A stretch of DNA of 11,331 bases from Candidatus Latescibacterota bacterium (GCA_030669445.1 DAOVDP010000024.1:1-11331); one strand, 5' to 3'; positions 1-8,116 are shown, counted from the stretch's first letter. The notes: a model not told the origin generated them from the letters alone. Numbers and translations are program-made.

Positions 1-1
1 G

Positions 2-166
2 GGTATCAAAACGATCATTATTAAAATGGGTGGGGTTTCTCTGTATCGGAAAACCTTGCCGCTCTTTTTAGGGATAGTTTTAGGGCACTTCTTTGCTGCC
101 GGTATCGGCAACCTGATAGATTGGGGATGGTTCTTTGGACATGGACACGAGATAAGCGGATGGTAA
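2..166 (+). CDS. C-terminal end of an OPT-like multi-spanning membrane transporter (partial)
   Basis: An open frame enters from the left edge and ends at TAA 164-166, giving 54 residues. The segment carries a basic-aromatic start (LYRKTLP), one hydrophobic span of about 25 residues (LFLGIVLGHFFAAGIGNLI) and a short polar tail rich in Gly, Trp and His (GWFFGHGHEISGW). The pattern matches the last span of the 662-aa OPT-like protein at 6128-8116, where KWRAYAPILLAGYGCGLGL precedes the final helix. It also matches what I remember of the C-termini of DUF6784/DUF6785 proteins. I infer a paralogue of that downstream gene, which would place a second transporter of this type just upstream of the window. 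The alignment covers only about 30 residues, so the family call is tentative, but the coding nature is well supported by membrane-protein composition and frame. Confidence 0.6.
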   Translation, partial: GIKTIIIKMGGVSLYRKTLPLFLGIVLGHFFAAGIGNLIDWGWFFGHGHEISGW

Positions 167-408
167 GAAATAGAGAGACTAAGTACGCGTTTTCACAAAT
201 ATTATGGCGTAACTTGCTCATAGGAGATTCTTCGGCTGCGCCTCAGAATGACAGCGTTTGTCACTCTGAACGAAGTGAAGAGTCTCAATACCAAGCCAAT
301 AAGAATACGTCACCGTAATTGTGAATTGGAGTACCAAGAAACAGGAAAACTGAGAAACAAATTGTTCTTCAGTTGGACATCGCCATCAACAGGAGCAAAA
401 AGACGACA
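167..408. other. Intergenic region holding a palindromic repeat
   Basis: This 242-nt gap follows the OPT-like C-terminus and precedes the first gene of the main cluster. Short open frames run through it, but their translations are typical spurious peptides from the palindromic repeat at 224-286 and have no convincing ribosome binding sites. I see no clear sigma-70 -35/-10 pair and no hairpin followed by a T-run. If the cluster has its own promoter, this gap or the 155-nt gap before the M28-FtsX gene is where it should lie. Confidence 0.6.
224..286. repeat. Palindromic repeat, SERSEES-type hairpin element
   Basis: A left arm at 224-253 (starts GAGATTCTTC, ends CAGAATGACA) and a right arm at 259-286 (starts TGTCACTCTG, ends GAAGAGTCTC) are imperfect reverse complements around a loop of about 5 nt. 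The outer segments pair well and the centres of the arms differ. The sequence matches a widely scattered bacterial repeat whose translation gives peptides such as CHSERSEES or VTLNEVKSL, which often pollute databases as false small proteins; both peptides can be read here. It lies outside the genes. It could act as a transcript-stabilising hairpin between transcription units, but no T-run follows, so it is not a standard intrinsic terminator. Confidence 0.75.
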
Positions 409-603
409 ATGGAAAGACACCATACTTCCCTAACTCTGGTTGAGGATGTGCTAATCATCCTGGCCATTTTCTCCCTGTGGCCAATCATATTGGGATGGCA
501 AGGGATTATCTTTAAGCTTATCCCATATTTGGCGCTGGGAGTGATGGCGGCCATATTTGTCCGACGGATGAGGCGGGTGAGGACCTTTGAAAAAAAATCG
601 TAG
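409..603 (+). CDS. Small two-span membrane protein, 64 aa, unknown function
   Basis: The 64-residue product starts MERHHTSLTLVED and has two hydrophobic stretches, about residues 13-31 (VLIILAIFSLWPIILG) and 35-54 (IIFKLIPYLALGVMAAIFV), followed by a very basic tail (RRMRRVRTFEKKS). The basic tail argues for a cytoplasmic C-terminus. ATG 409 is preferred over the in-frame TTG 373 because AGGAG lies at 391-395, although the 13-nt spacing is long. The gene overlaps the next start (TTG 587) by 17 nt, which suggests translational coupling to the TPR gene. The overlap contains eight consecutive A residues (590-597); one A fewer would fuse the two frames, so a homopolymer error or slippage is possible. 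I do not recognise a family. The hydrophobic pattern, the coupling and the strand make it likely to be real. Confidence 0.6.
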   Translation: MERHHTSLTLVEDVLIILAIFSLWPIILGWQGIIFKLIPYLALGVMAAIFVRRMRRVRTFEKKS

Positions 604-1288
604 CTCCAGGCCGGTTAATTTGTGGTTGAAACTTTTTTGCTCGCTGTTAGTCTCACTCCTGCCCCAGCTGAGTGCCAACAGCGAAAGCATAAAAGAGACG
701 AATCTCAGGGGAGACGGGCTGCTTCAGAATAAAAGATATGAAGAGGCGATCTCACTTTGGCAGCAGGCACTACGGAAAGCCCCCAATGATGTGAATATCC
801 TTGTCCGTTTAGGAGTTGCTTTATCACTCCAGGAAAAATATTCCCAGGCAGAGACGATTCTGAACCAAGCCCTGAAGATTGAGCCTAATAACCCTAAGGT
901 GCTTTACAATCTTGGTTTGGTGTATTTCAGGCAAAACCAGGACGAAAAAGCCTTGCGCTGTCTTTCCAGAACATTAGAGTTGGTAGATTGGTATCCTGAG
1001 GCAAATTACCATATAGGAGTTATTTACGAAAGGAAGGGCTTGAAGGACAAAGCGATGGAGTGTTATGTTAAGGAGGTGAATAACAACCCTGCCTCCGCGA
1101 AAACCTGGCAGCGCCTATTCGCCCTGAAGCACAAGTTGGACTCAGAAGCAACTGCTACACCTCGAAGGAGCGGAATTCGACCCAAAACGGCCGTGCTGGG
1201 TTTTGTATTATTCCTGGCACTGGTTGTTATGTTATACTTGAGAAAAAGGGAAAAACAGGAACGCCCTTTTACTCCGAAACGACTCTAA
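587..1288 (+). CDS. Membrane-anchored tetratricopeptide repeat (TPR) protein
   Basis: The 233-aa product begins MKKNRSSRPVNLWLKLF, a basic N-terminus with a hydrophobic stretch to about residue 30 and a plausible cleavage site after LPQLSA. Four TPR-like helix pairs follow at about residues 37-69, 70-103, 104-137 and 138-171. They show the usual signs: YEEAISLWQQALRKAPND, YSQAETILNQALKIEPNNP, YNLGLVYFRQNQDEKAL and ANYHIGVIYERKGLKDKAM. A second hydrophobic segment at about 201-218 (TAVLGFVLFLALVVMLYL) ends in a basic tail. The TPRs therefore probably sit outside the cytoplasm, tethered at the C-terminus, where they would bind protein partners. Start TTG 587 is chosen because it gives the export signal and has GAGGA at 579-583, although that spacing is short (3 nt). 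It overlaps the preceding small membrane gene and sits just before the M28-FtsX fusion, so a scaffold role for that complex is possible but only inferred. Confidence 0.85.
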   Translation: MKKNRSSRPVNLWLKLFCSLLVSLLPQLSANSESIKETNLRGDGLLQNKRYEEAISLWQQALRKAPNDVNILVRLGVALSLQEKYSQAETILNQALKIEPNNPKVLYNLGLVYFRQNQDEKALRCLSRTLELVDWYPEANYHIGVIYERKGLKDKAMECYVKEVNNNPASAKTWQRLFALKHKLDSEATATPRRSGIRPKTAVLGFVLFLALVVMLYLRKREKQERPFTPKRL

Positions 1289-1443
1289 CCAAGCAGTCGT
1301 CCCTTTGCGCCAAGAGATATTGTTGCTCTTCAGATGAGGACTAATTTACTTTGGGTGAGGCTGGAAAACGATTTTCTTAATAATTGGAGAAATGAAGGAG
1401 TTATTTTTGAAGAACTTTCTATTGATATAGGAAGGGAAGTACA
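1289..1443. other. Gap before the M28-FtsX gene
   Basis: This 155-nt stretch separates the TPR gene from the M28-FtsX fusion. It is A/T-rich toward its right end. I see no hairpin terminator and no confident promoter hexamers. A strong purine tract AGGAAGGGAAG at 1429-1439 is the ribosome binding site for ATG 1444. A 12-codon frame at 1392-1430 (MKELFLKNFLLI) has no ribosome binding site that I can defend and is not annotated. Confidence 0.5.
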
Positions 1444-4400
1444 ATGAGCAAACTCGGCAAATATCTGTTGATTCTCATTGGGATTCTTTTGCTTTCCTCT
1501 GTCACTGTGTTCGATCCGACCTACATTACTGATAAGATACTTAGTAGGTTGGTAAAGCCTCCGGAGGGGAGAACTGAAAGTGTTCCTGCCCCGGTAGAAA
1601 AACACTTGAAGGAGGCATTGGATCTGGTCACTGTGACTCGGACTCAACAGATTTTATCGGATTTCACCTCCTGGGGTGCAAGGACTGTGGGTTACCCTGG
1701 TAACAAGAGAGGCTGTGAATATATAAGAGACCGATTCGAAGAGATCGGGTTGGAGAAGGTAACCATTGATACATTTAAGGTCGCAGCCCCGGTAGATAAG
1801 GGAGCAAGACTCCACATCCGCTCTACTGGAGAAGAGGTACCAGTTTATTGCCTGTGGCCCAATAATGTTAAGACTCCTACCCTCCCGAAGGAAGGTATTA
1901 CGGGAAATTTGATCTATGGCTGCAAGGGAGATTTTAAGGATTTGAATGGGAAACAAGTAGAAGGCAGCATCGTTCTTTTAGATTTCGACTGCGACCAGAA
2001 CTATATAAATGTCCGTATGCTTGGAGCTGAGGCGATAATTTTCTTTGACAACGGTATTGTCAACCAGAAACAGGCAATGGATAAATTCCTGAAAGTGCCT
2101 GCTGATATCCCCAGATATTGGGTAGAAAAAGGGGATGTTCCCGCACTGCTGAAGTTGGCAGAGTCAGGCCAGGCCGAGGTTACACTGACTGCAAGGATGG
2201 ACTGGGAAGAAGTGGAGACCTGGAATGTTTACGGCTACCTGCCCGGTTCTGATGAGCTGATGCCCGAAGGCGGTGAGTGGAAAGACCAGCTTATTGTGGT
2301 GGAGGCTTATTATGACGCCATATCAGTGGTCCCCCGTCTGGCCACCGGCGCTGAGAATGCCTGTGGGATAACTGCCCTGCTCCAAGTGGCCCAAGTGCTT
2401 AAACAATACCAGCCGAAATATTCAATGCTCTTCTTAGCCACTTCGGCTCACTTCCAGGGACTTACAGGGATCAACGATTTTCTCCATCGACATACCCGAG
2501 AGAGTGACTACTTCTTAAAGAAGATGCCTGAGAGAGATAAGATAAACCTCAAGCTTTTTGTTGGGTTGGATTTGTCCAGCCATAGTGATCAGATCGCTGC
2601 CTTCTCCCAGGGCGCTTTTTACCACCCCACCTGGATCACCGATGACTTTGTGAAAAACACCCTCGCCCCTTTTGCTAGAAAATTCACCGCCTATGCTGCA
2701 GAGATTTTCCCTCAACATTCCGACTGTTATATCAATGCCATAACTCCTCCCAAGAGGAGCTGGAAGGATTTTGTCTCCACCCCTCCTGCCTTCGACAGCG
2801 AGGCAGTGGTCTTTGTGGGCAAACACGGGATAACCCTGGCCACCTCCAATGATGCGCGCGAGAAGATTGATACCCCTGTAGACAAGACAGAATATGTGAA
2901 TATGGAAAATCTTACCAGCCAGACAAAGACCGTTGCAGGCCTGTTAATGAAGGCTTCCGGAGATGCTAAGTTTTTTCCAACCCTGAAAATGCAATTAGAA
3001 GACAAGGCCCATGATCTGAAGGGTCATATCTACTGGTGGAACCCAAAGGAGGGCTTCACCCCCAATACCCCAATTCCTGGGGCAGTCGTTACCTACCAGT
3101 TGCCAGAGTTTAAGAGTTGCACCGGGGTAAGGAGATTGATGACTACACTCTCTGACCAAGGGGGCGAATTCCATTTCCGGAGCCTCAGACAGGAGAAGGG
3201 GACAGTGGAGATCAGGGCCTATAAACTGGACGAAGACGGCAAGATTGTCTATGCCCCAGATATGGGGTGGGATGGAAACGAGACCTATCCCATAAAAGTG
3301 GCGAACAACTGGTGGAACCTGGAGATGATGGAGGTGCTGTTTAAATGCCAGGCTTTGAGTCTGTTTGAGATAATCGATTCCAGATACTTCACTGCTCTGG
3401 ATGTTCTGAACCTTCTCACCCCTGACAACTCTACCCCTATCAAATATGGGTACTGTCTTGGTTTTGCCGGGGGCACCAAACAGAGCGGGAAAGAGGAGAA
3501 TGTGACCCAGGCGGCGGTGGTTTTTGCTACACCCGGCTCGAGGTTGAAGATTCTGATGGGTACCAGTCTTTTTGGAATAAAGTATCTGCTCACTGATGCC
3601 CCAGAAGAACTGCTGATAAATCCAGTAAATGAAAGACAGGCTAATGCGGAAATACTGGAGCAAGCCCTGGGACAAGGATATGGTCTTTCTGAGGGAATAA
3701 TTAGCTGGCCCGCTTATAAGATAGCCAGGGATATATGGATTGTTGACGATGTCAGACTGAAGGTCCTTACAAAATATGGTGTTAGGAATGAAAGGATTGA
3801 GAATTTACACCAAGAGGCCAGAGCGGCACTGCTGGCGGCGAAGAGATATAAAGAGGATCTACAGTATGATAAGGCCGTAGCCTCTGCCAGGAAGGCCTGG
3901 GGACTGGAAGCCAGAGGATACCCGGATGTGAAGGGCACAGCAAATGACACGGTTAGGGGTATTATCTTCTACTTTGCTTTGCTTCTGCCCTTCTCTTTCT
4001 TTATGGAAAGACTGTTACTTGGAGCCAAACAGATCACCAAACAGATTATAGGCACAGCGGGGATATTTGTGGCCGTCTTTATGGTGCTCCAATTTGTGCA
4101 CCCTGCCTTTAAGTTAAGCACCTCCCCCTATGTGATCTTTCTGGGGTTTCTAATATTAGCATTGGGAGTGGCGGTATTGTCCATAGTGGTGTCGAAGTTC
4201 AACCAAGAGCTTAAGAAAATGAAAAGAACTGCCTCCGGCGTCTACGAGGCAGATGTAGGAAGGGTAAGTGCCACGATGGCGGCGACTATCCTGGGAATCA
4301 ACAATCTGAGGAAAAGACCCCTACGAACAGGTCTCACTGCCACAACCTTAATATTGCTCACATTTACCGTGCTTTCTTTTACTTCTATAAAAACCTCCAT

Positions 4401-6042
4401 GAAATTTTATAAATTGCCTCGTGACAATAAACCGTTCTATCAAGGGGGGCTAGTCAGGGACAGAAATTGGAGAGGGTTGCAGAATTCTGTGCTGGAATAT
4501 ACCAAAAGAGCATTTGAGGGGAAAGCTACCGTAATACCCCGCTGCTGGTATATTGCCAAGACAAAGGGAGAGAAAGTTTACATTGATTTCCAGGCCCTTT
4601 CCACCAGGCAGAAGAGCTTCGCCAACGGGCTCTTAGGATTCGCTTCCCAAGAGATTGTAGCTACTAAGCTGGATAGATTCCTGGTGGGGCCCCGAAGTAG
4701 ATGGTTCAAACCGGGAGAAAGGAAAGTCTGTATACTTCCGACTGACATGGCCAGTTTAGTGGGCATTACCCCAGAGGATGTAGGTAGGGTAAATATTAGG
4801 ATGTTGGGCTCTGAATTTGAGGTTATTGGACTTATTGACTCGAGGAAGTTTAATCAATTTAGAGACTTAGATGACGAGAAGCTTACTCCTGTAGATACAG
4901 TGACAGAAGGGACAAGGCTACAAACAGGATTGACAGAAGATCCCAATCTTCAGGCAACCGCCCCCATACAGGCTTTTCTACATTTAGAAGCTAGCAATGT
5001 GATAATCCTTCCCTATCAGTATGTGATGGACCTGGGGGGGACGTTGAGGTCTGTGGCAGTCACCTCTTTCCGGGATGAGCAAGGCAGGCCCAAGGAAGAT
5101 TTCCTTCCCGACATAGAAGAATTTATGATGCGAGTAGCGCTCACAATGTTTGTGAGTGAGGGCGATAAGGTGCAGGTTTACAGCTCATTAGGAGCGACCA
5201 GCCTGTCAGGAATAGCGAACCTTCTTATCCCTATTCTGATCGCTGCCCTGATAGTGTTGAACACCATGCTGGGAGCTGTCTATGAAAGGCATACAGAGAT
5301 TGGTATTTACAGTTCAGTAGGATTGGCGCCGGTTCATGTGGCTGCTCTGTTTCTGGCTGAGGCTGCTGTCTACGCCACCTTGGGAGCTGTGGGAGGCTAT
5401 TTGGTGGGACAGGTGGTTACTAAAATACTTATGAGTGCCAATATGCTTTCGGGGATTTCTTTAAATTATTCCTCCCTGTCTGCTGTCTGGTCGACTATTG
5501 TGGTGATGGCCACTGTGTTCCTCTCCGCGACATACCCAGCCAGGAAGGCAGCGGCTATGTCGGTCCCCGATGTTACCAGAAAATGGGTACTGCCCGAACC
5601 TGAAGGAGACAATTGGAGATTCGATTTCCCCTTTACTGTAGGGGAGACTGAAGCCTTAGGGATGTATGTCTATCTGTCAAAAGTGTTCGATTCTTATGGA
5701 GAAGGTTCAATCGGCGATTTCACCACAGGAAAAGTGAAACTCTCTGCGGTAAGATACGATGGCATCTCTGGATACAGAATATCCTTGTTGACCTGGTTGG
5801 CTCCATACGACTTGGGAGTAAATCAGAGCGTCACTTTCGATGCTATCCCCACCGGTAAACACAATATCTACCGCATTGAGGTGCACATTCACCGACTCGC
5901 TGGGGAAATTGCCTCTTGGAAGAGACTTAATCGAGGATTCCTCGGTTCCTTAAGAAAACGCTTCTTAGTGTGGAGGACAGTCTCACCGGATATGAAACAG
6001 CAATATACGGCCGAGGGAAAACGGCTTATAGGAGAGAGTTAA
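1444..6042 (+). CDS. Giant fusion: inactive M28-peptidase-like ectodomain joined to an FtsX-family ABC permease
   Basis: The 1532-aa product starts at ATG 1444, five bases after AGGAAGGGAAG. Order: TM1 at 5-23; M28-peptidase-like fold with a PA-like insert (about 60-505); a carboxypeptidase-regulatory-like beta domain (about 525-610, with TPIPGAVVTY and TLSDQGGEFHFRSL); an unknown region (620-780); a helical hairpin (785-822); three TMs (837-859, 866-887, 894-918); then an FtsX core with TM 960-982, an extracytoplasmic loop to about 1255, and three TMs (1257-1366). The coupling segment YERHTEIGIYSSVGLAP and the ending YPARKAAAMSVPDVTRKW are classic FtsX signatures. A soluble C-terminal part of about 150 residues, predicted cytoplasmic, follows. 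Metal ligands of M28 are mostly lost: H to Y289, bridging D to E304, the EE pair to H336-F337, and the final H to D476; only D291 and D376 remain. I infer a pseudo-peptidase that binds a ligand. The ATPase partner is probably the gene at 10373. Confidence 0.9.
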   Translation: MSKLGKYLLILIGILLLSSVTVFDPTYITDKILSRLVKPPEGRTESVPAPVEKHLKEALDLVTVTRTQQILSDFTSWGARTVGYPGNKRGCEYIRDRFEEIGLEKVTIDTFKVAAPVDKGARLHIRSTGEEVPVYCLWPNNVKTPTLPKEGITGNLIYGCKGDFKDLNGKQVEGSIVLLDFDCDQNYINVRMLGAEAIIFFDNGIVNQKQAMDKFLKVPADIPRYWVEKGDVPALLKLAESGQAEVTLTARMDWEEVETWNVYGYLPGSDELMPEGGEWKDQLIVVEAYYDAISVVPRLATGAENACGITALLQVAQVLKQYQPKYSMLFLATSAHFQGLTGINDFLHRHTRESDYFLKKMPERDKINLKLFVGLDLSSHSDQIAAFSQGAFYHPTWITDDFVKNTLAPFARKFTAYAAEIFPQHSDCYINAITPPKRSWKDFVSTPPAFDSEAVVFVGKHGITLATSNDAREKIDTPVDKTEYVNMENLTSQTKTVAGLLMKASGDAKFFPTLKMQLEDKAHDLKGHIYWWNPKEGFTPNTPIPGAVVTYQLPEFKSCTGVRRLMTTLSDQGGEFHFRSLRQEKGTVEIRAYKLDEDGKIVYAPDMGWDGNETYPIKVANNWWNLEMMEVLFKCQALSLFEIIDSRYFTALDVLNLLTPDNSTPIKYGYCLGFAGGTKQSGKEENVTQAAVVFATPGSRLKILMGTSLFGIKYLLTDAPEELLINPVNERQANAEILEQALGQGYGLSEGIISWPAYKIARDIWIVDDVRLKVLTKYGVRNERIENLHQEARAALLAAKRYKEDLQYDKAVASARKAWGLEARGYPDVKGTANDTVRGIIFYFALLLPFSFFMERLLLGAKQITKQIIGTAGIFVAVFMVLQFVHPAFKLSTSPYVIFLGFLILALGVAVLSIVVSKFNQELKKMKRTASGVYEADVGRVSATMAATILGINNLRKRPLRTGLTATTLILLTFTVLSFTSIKTSMKFYKLPRDNKPFYQGGLVRDRNWRGLQNSVLEYTKRAFEGKATVIPRCWYIAKTKGEKVYIDFQALSTRQKSFANGLLGFASQEIVATKLDRFLVGPRSRWFKPGERKVCILPTDMASLVGITPEDVGRVNIRMLGSEFEVIGLIDSRKFNQFRDLDDEKLTPVDTVTEGTRLQTGLTEDPNLQATAPIQAFLHLEASNVIILPYQYVMDLGGTLRSVAVTSFRDEQGRPKEDFLPDIEEFMMRVALTMFVSEGDKVQVYSSLGATSLSGIANLLIPILIAALIVLNTMLGAVYERHTEIGIYSSVGLAPVHVAALFLAEAAVYATLGAVGGYLVGQVVTKILMSANMLSGISLNYSSLSAVWSTIVVMATVFLSATYPARKAAAMSVPDVTRKWVLPEPEGDNWRFDFPFTVGETEALGMYVYLSKVFDSYGEGSIGDFTTGKVKLSAVRYDGISGYRISLLTWLAPYDLGVNQSVTFDAIPTGKHNIYRIEVHIHRLAGEIASWKRLNRGFLGSLRKRFLVWRTVSPDMKQQYTAEGKRLIGES

Positions 6043-6114
6043 TGACTTTACTGTAAGTGAAGTCAAAAAGTGAAAGTGATTTCGGATAGTGTTTACGAGA
6101 ATGTTGAAAATGTG

Positions 6115-6121
6115 AAAGGAG
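6115..6121 (+). promoter_or_regulatory. Ribosome binding site fixing a TTG start
   Basis: AAAGGAG lies six bases before TTG 6128. No in-frame ATG occurs until about residue 39, inside the first membrane helix, so this site decides the start of the OPT-like transporter. Confidence 0.75.
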
Positions 6122-6127
6122 ACGAGA

Positions 6128-8116
6128 TTGACAGAAGCAAAAGGGGAAAAGGAAGAGTATCAGCTTGTGTCGGAAGGGGCGGCCTACGAGGAGGGATTCA
6201 ACATAAAAACACTCTGGGCGGCACTGTTCGTGGGGTTTATTATGATGCCCGGCGCCATTTATATGGGCCTGATTATGGGCGTAGGCTTGAGTGGAGCTGC
6301 CCAGTGGGTGACGATAATCCTGTTTGTGGAGGTTGCTAAGCGGGCGTTCATCCAGCTAAAGACCCAGGAGATACTCATTATTTATTGGATTGCAGGGGGA
6401 TTGGTGGCTTTAGGAGGGGTCAAAATGGGCGTGGGAGCCGCTATGTTTGGGGGGCCTTTTGCCGGAATGATCTGGGATCAATATTTTGTCAACTCTCCTC
6501 AGGCATCTGGATTGGCACAATACATCCCTCGCTGGTTGACTCCGGAACCGGGATCTCCCATATTTCTGACCAGATCTTTTCTAAACAAGGCCTGGCTCGT
6601 TCCCATAGTTGTTCTGATAATCCATCAGGTGCTTTTCCTCATCAATCGACTCAGCTTAGGGTATGCCCTTTTCCGGGTGACTTCAGATATTGAGAGGCTT
6701 CCCTTTCCTATGGCTCCGGTCACCGCTGGCGGTGCTACTGCTTTAGCTGAGACCTCTGGCAAAAAAGAGAGTTGGAGATGGCGAATCTTTAGCATCGGCT
6801 CTATCATCGGAGTGATATGGGGACTTGTTTACATCGTGGTGCCCACTATATCAAATATCTTGCTGGTGAAACCGGTGACCTTGCTGCCTATTCCGTGGAT
6901 GGATTTCACCACCCATCTGAAATCGGTGCTGCCTGCTGCCCCTCTGGCAGTGGTGACGAATTTAGGTGCCCTACTGGCTGGCTTTGTGCTGCCTTTCTGG
7001 GTAGTGGTAGGTGCTTTCATAGGTCAGATAGGCAGGGCTCTGATGGTTAACCCTATTCTTTACCATCAAGGTATCCTCCATCGGTGGACGTGCGGAATGA
7101 CCTACCAGCCAACCAGGATAGCTAATGATCTGGACTTCTGGATAAGTTTTTCCATCGGATTGGCAATTGTAGTGGCCGTAGTAGGGATATGGTCAGTGGC
7201 CAAGATATTTGCTGCCAGGAAGAAACACGGAGAGGTGAGGCAGAAACTGCTTCCCCCCGAGGGTAGAGGTGATATCAAGATTGTCTTTGCTTTCCTTATA
7301 TGGGCAGCAAGTACTGTTGGTTACGTTCTTCTAGTCCATATCTTAGTCCCTGACTTCCCGGTTTGGATGATAGTCTTCTTTGGTTTTATTTTTACCCCTT
7401 TTCTTTCCTATATTTCTGCCCGGATGATTGGAATCACTGGCAGTGCAGCAGGTGCTGCCTTCCCATTCGTTCGAGAGGGAATGTTCTATCTGTCCGGATA
7501 CAAAGGGGCAGCTATCTGGTTCGCCCCTGTCCCTATGTTCAATCAGGGCCAAATAGCACAAACATTTAAACAGCTTGAATTGACGAAAACTAAGTTCGGA
7601 AGCCTCATAAAGATGTTTGTCCTTTCCCTGGGAATTATGATTATATCCAGCTTTATATTCTGGTCGCTTATCTGGAAGTTGGCACCGATACCTTCGGCGG
7701 CTTATCCCTATGTCCAGAAAGTTTGGCCTTATTTTGGAACTATGCAAGCCCTTTGGGCCTCCTCTACCCTGCCAGGAGGTGGTGACCTCATGGCAGGAGT
7801 CGTTAAGCTGAAGGTCATACTCTCAGGTCTGGGAGTGGGTGGATTGATGTTTCTTATGTTCTCTATCTTAGGTGTTCCCCTGGTACTCTTCTATGGCATC
7901 GTGGGAGGGGTTACACTCTTTATGCCCACAGCCTTTGTCAGTTTTATCGGGGGGTTGCTCAGCAGATATTATTTAGTTAAAAAATTTGGGAAAAGGAAAT
8001 GGAGAGCCTATGCCCCGATTCTGCTGGCTGGATACGGTTGTGGCCTGGGACTTGTAGGGATGGTCTCGATAGCAATTGCCCTCATCGCCAAGTCAATTTC
8101 CACTGTGGTGTTCTGA
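6128..8116 (+). CDS. OPT-like multi-spanning transporter (DUF6785/DUF6784 type)
   Basis: The 662-aa product has a short acidic cytoplasmic head (MTEAKGEKEEYQ) and about 14 to 16 hydrophobic spans. Telling segments are MMPGAIYMGLIMGVGLSGAA (39-58), AAQWVTIILFVEVAKRAF (57-74), LPFPMAPVTAGGATALAE (191-208), GRALMVNPILYHQGILHRW (302-320) and ARMIGITGSAAGAAFPF (431-447). The LPFPMAPVTAGG segment resembles the conserved loop of oligopeptide transporter (OPT) proteins, and the whole layout fits the OPT-like DUF6785/DUF6784 proteins of Planctomycetota and candidate phyla as I remember them. OPT proteins import peptides or metal chelates using the proton gradient; whether this branch does the same is unknown. 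It starts at TTG 6128, 85 nt after the M28-FtsX gene, and is probably co-transcribed with it. A paralogue seems to end at 166, so the transporter pair brackets the start of the cluster. Confidence 0.8.
   Translation: MTEAKGEKEEYQLVSEGAAYEEGFNIKTLWAALFVGFIMMPGAIYMGLIMGVGLSGAAQWVTIILFVEVAKRAFIQLKTQEILIIYWIAGGLVALGGVKMGVGAAMFGGPFAGMIWDQYFVNSPQASGLAQYIPRWLTPEPGSPIFLTRSFLNKAWLVPIVVLIIHQVLFLINRLSLGYALFRVTSDIERLPFPMAPVTAGGATALAETSGKKESWRWRIFSIGSIIGVIWGLVYIVVPTISNILLVKPVTLLPIPWMDFTTHLKSVLPAAPLAVVTNLGALLAGFVLPFWVVVGAFIGQIGRALMVNPILYHQGILHRWTCGMTYQPTRIANDLDFWISFSIGLAIVVAVVGIWSVAKIFAARKKHGEVRQKLLPPEGRGDIKIVFAFLIWAASTVGYVLLVHILVPDFPVWMIVFFGFIFTPFLSYISARMIGITGSAAGAAFPFVREGMFYLSGYKGAAIWFAPVPMFNQGQIAQTFKQLELTKTKFGSLIKMFVLSLGIMIISSFIFWSLIWKLAPIPSAAYPYVQKVWPYFGTMQALWASSTLPGGGDLMAGVVKLKVILSGLGVGGLMFLMFSILGVPLVLFYGIVGGVTLFMPTAFVSFIGGLLSRYYLVKKFGKRKWRAYAPILLAGYGCGLGLVGMVSIAIALIAKSISTVVF

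Noticed and set aside
121..433. Short plus-strand frames starting at 121 and 248
   Set aside because: Their translations come from the palindromic repeat at 224-286 and from the tail of the OPT-like gene read in another frame; no family pattern or ribosome binding site.
1392..1430. Twelve-codon frame MKELFLKNFLLI before the M28-FtsX gene
   Set aside because: No ribosome binding site ahead of it; its purine tract GAAGGAG is inside the frame.
2995..3675. Long minus-strand open frame of 226 codons
   Set aside because: It lies wholly inside the M28-FtsX gene, has no sensible domain pattern and no ribosome binding site; it is a shadow of the coding strand.
7343..7747. Minus-strand open frame of 134 codons
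   Set aside because: Antisense to the OPT-like transporter, with low-quality composition and no start signals.
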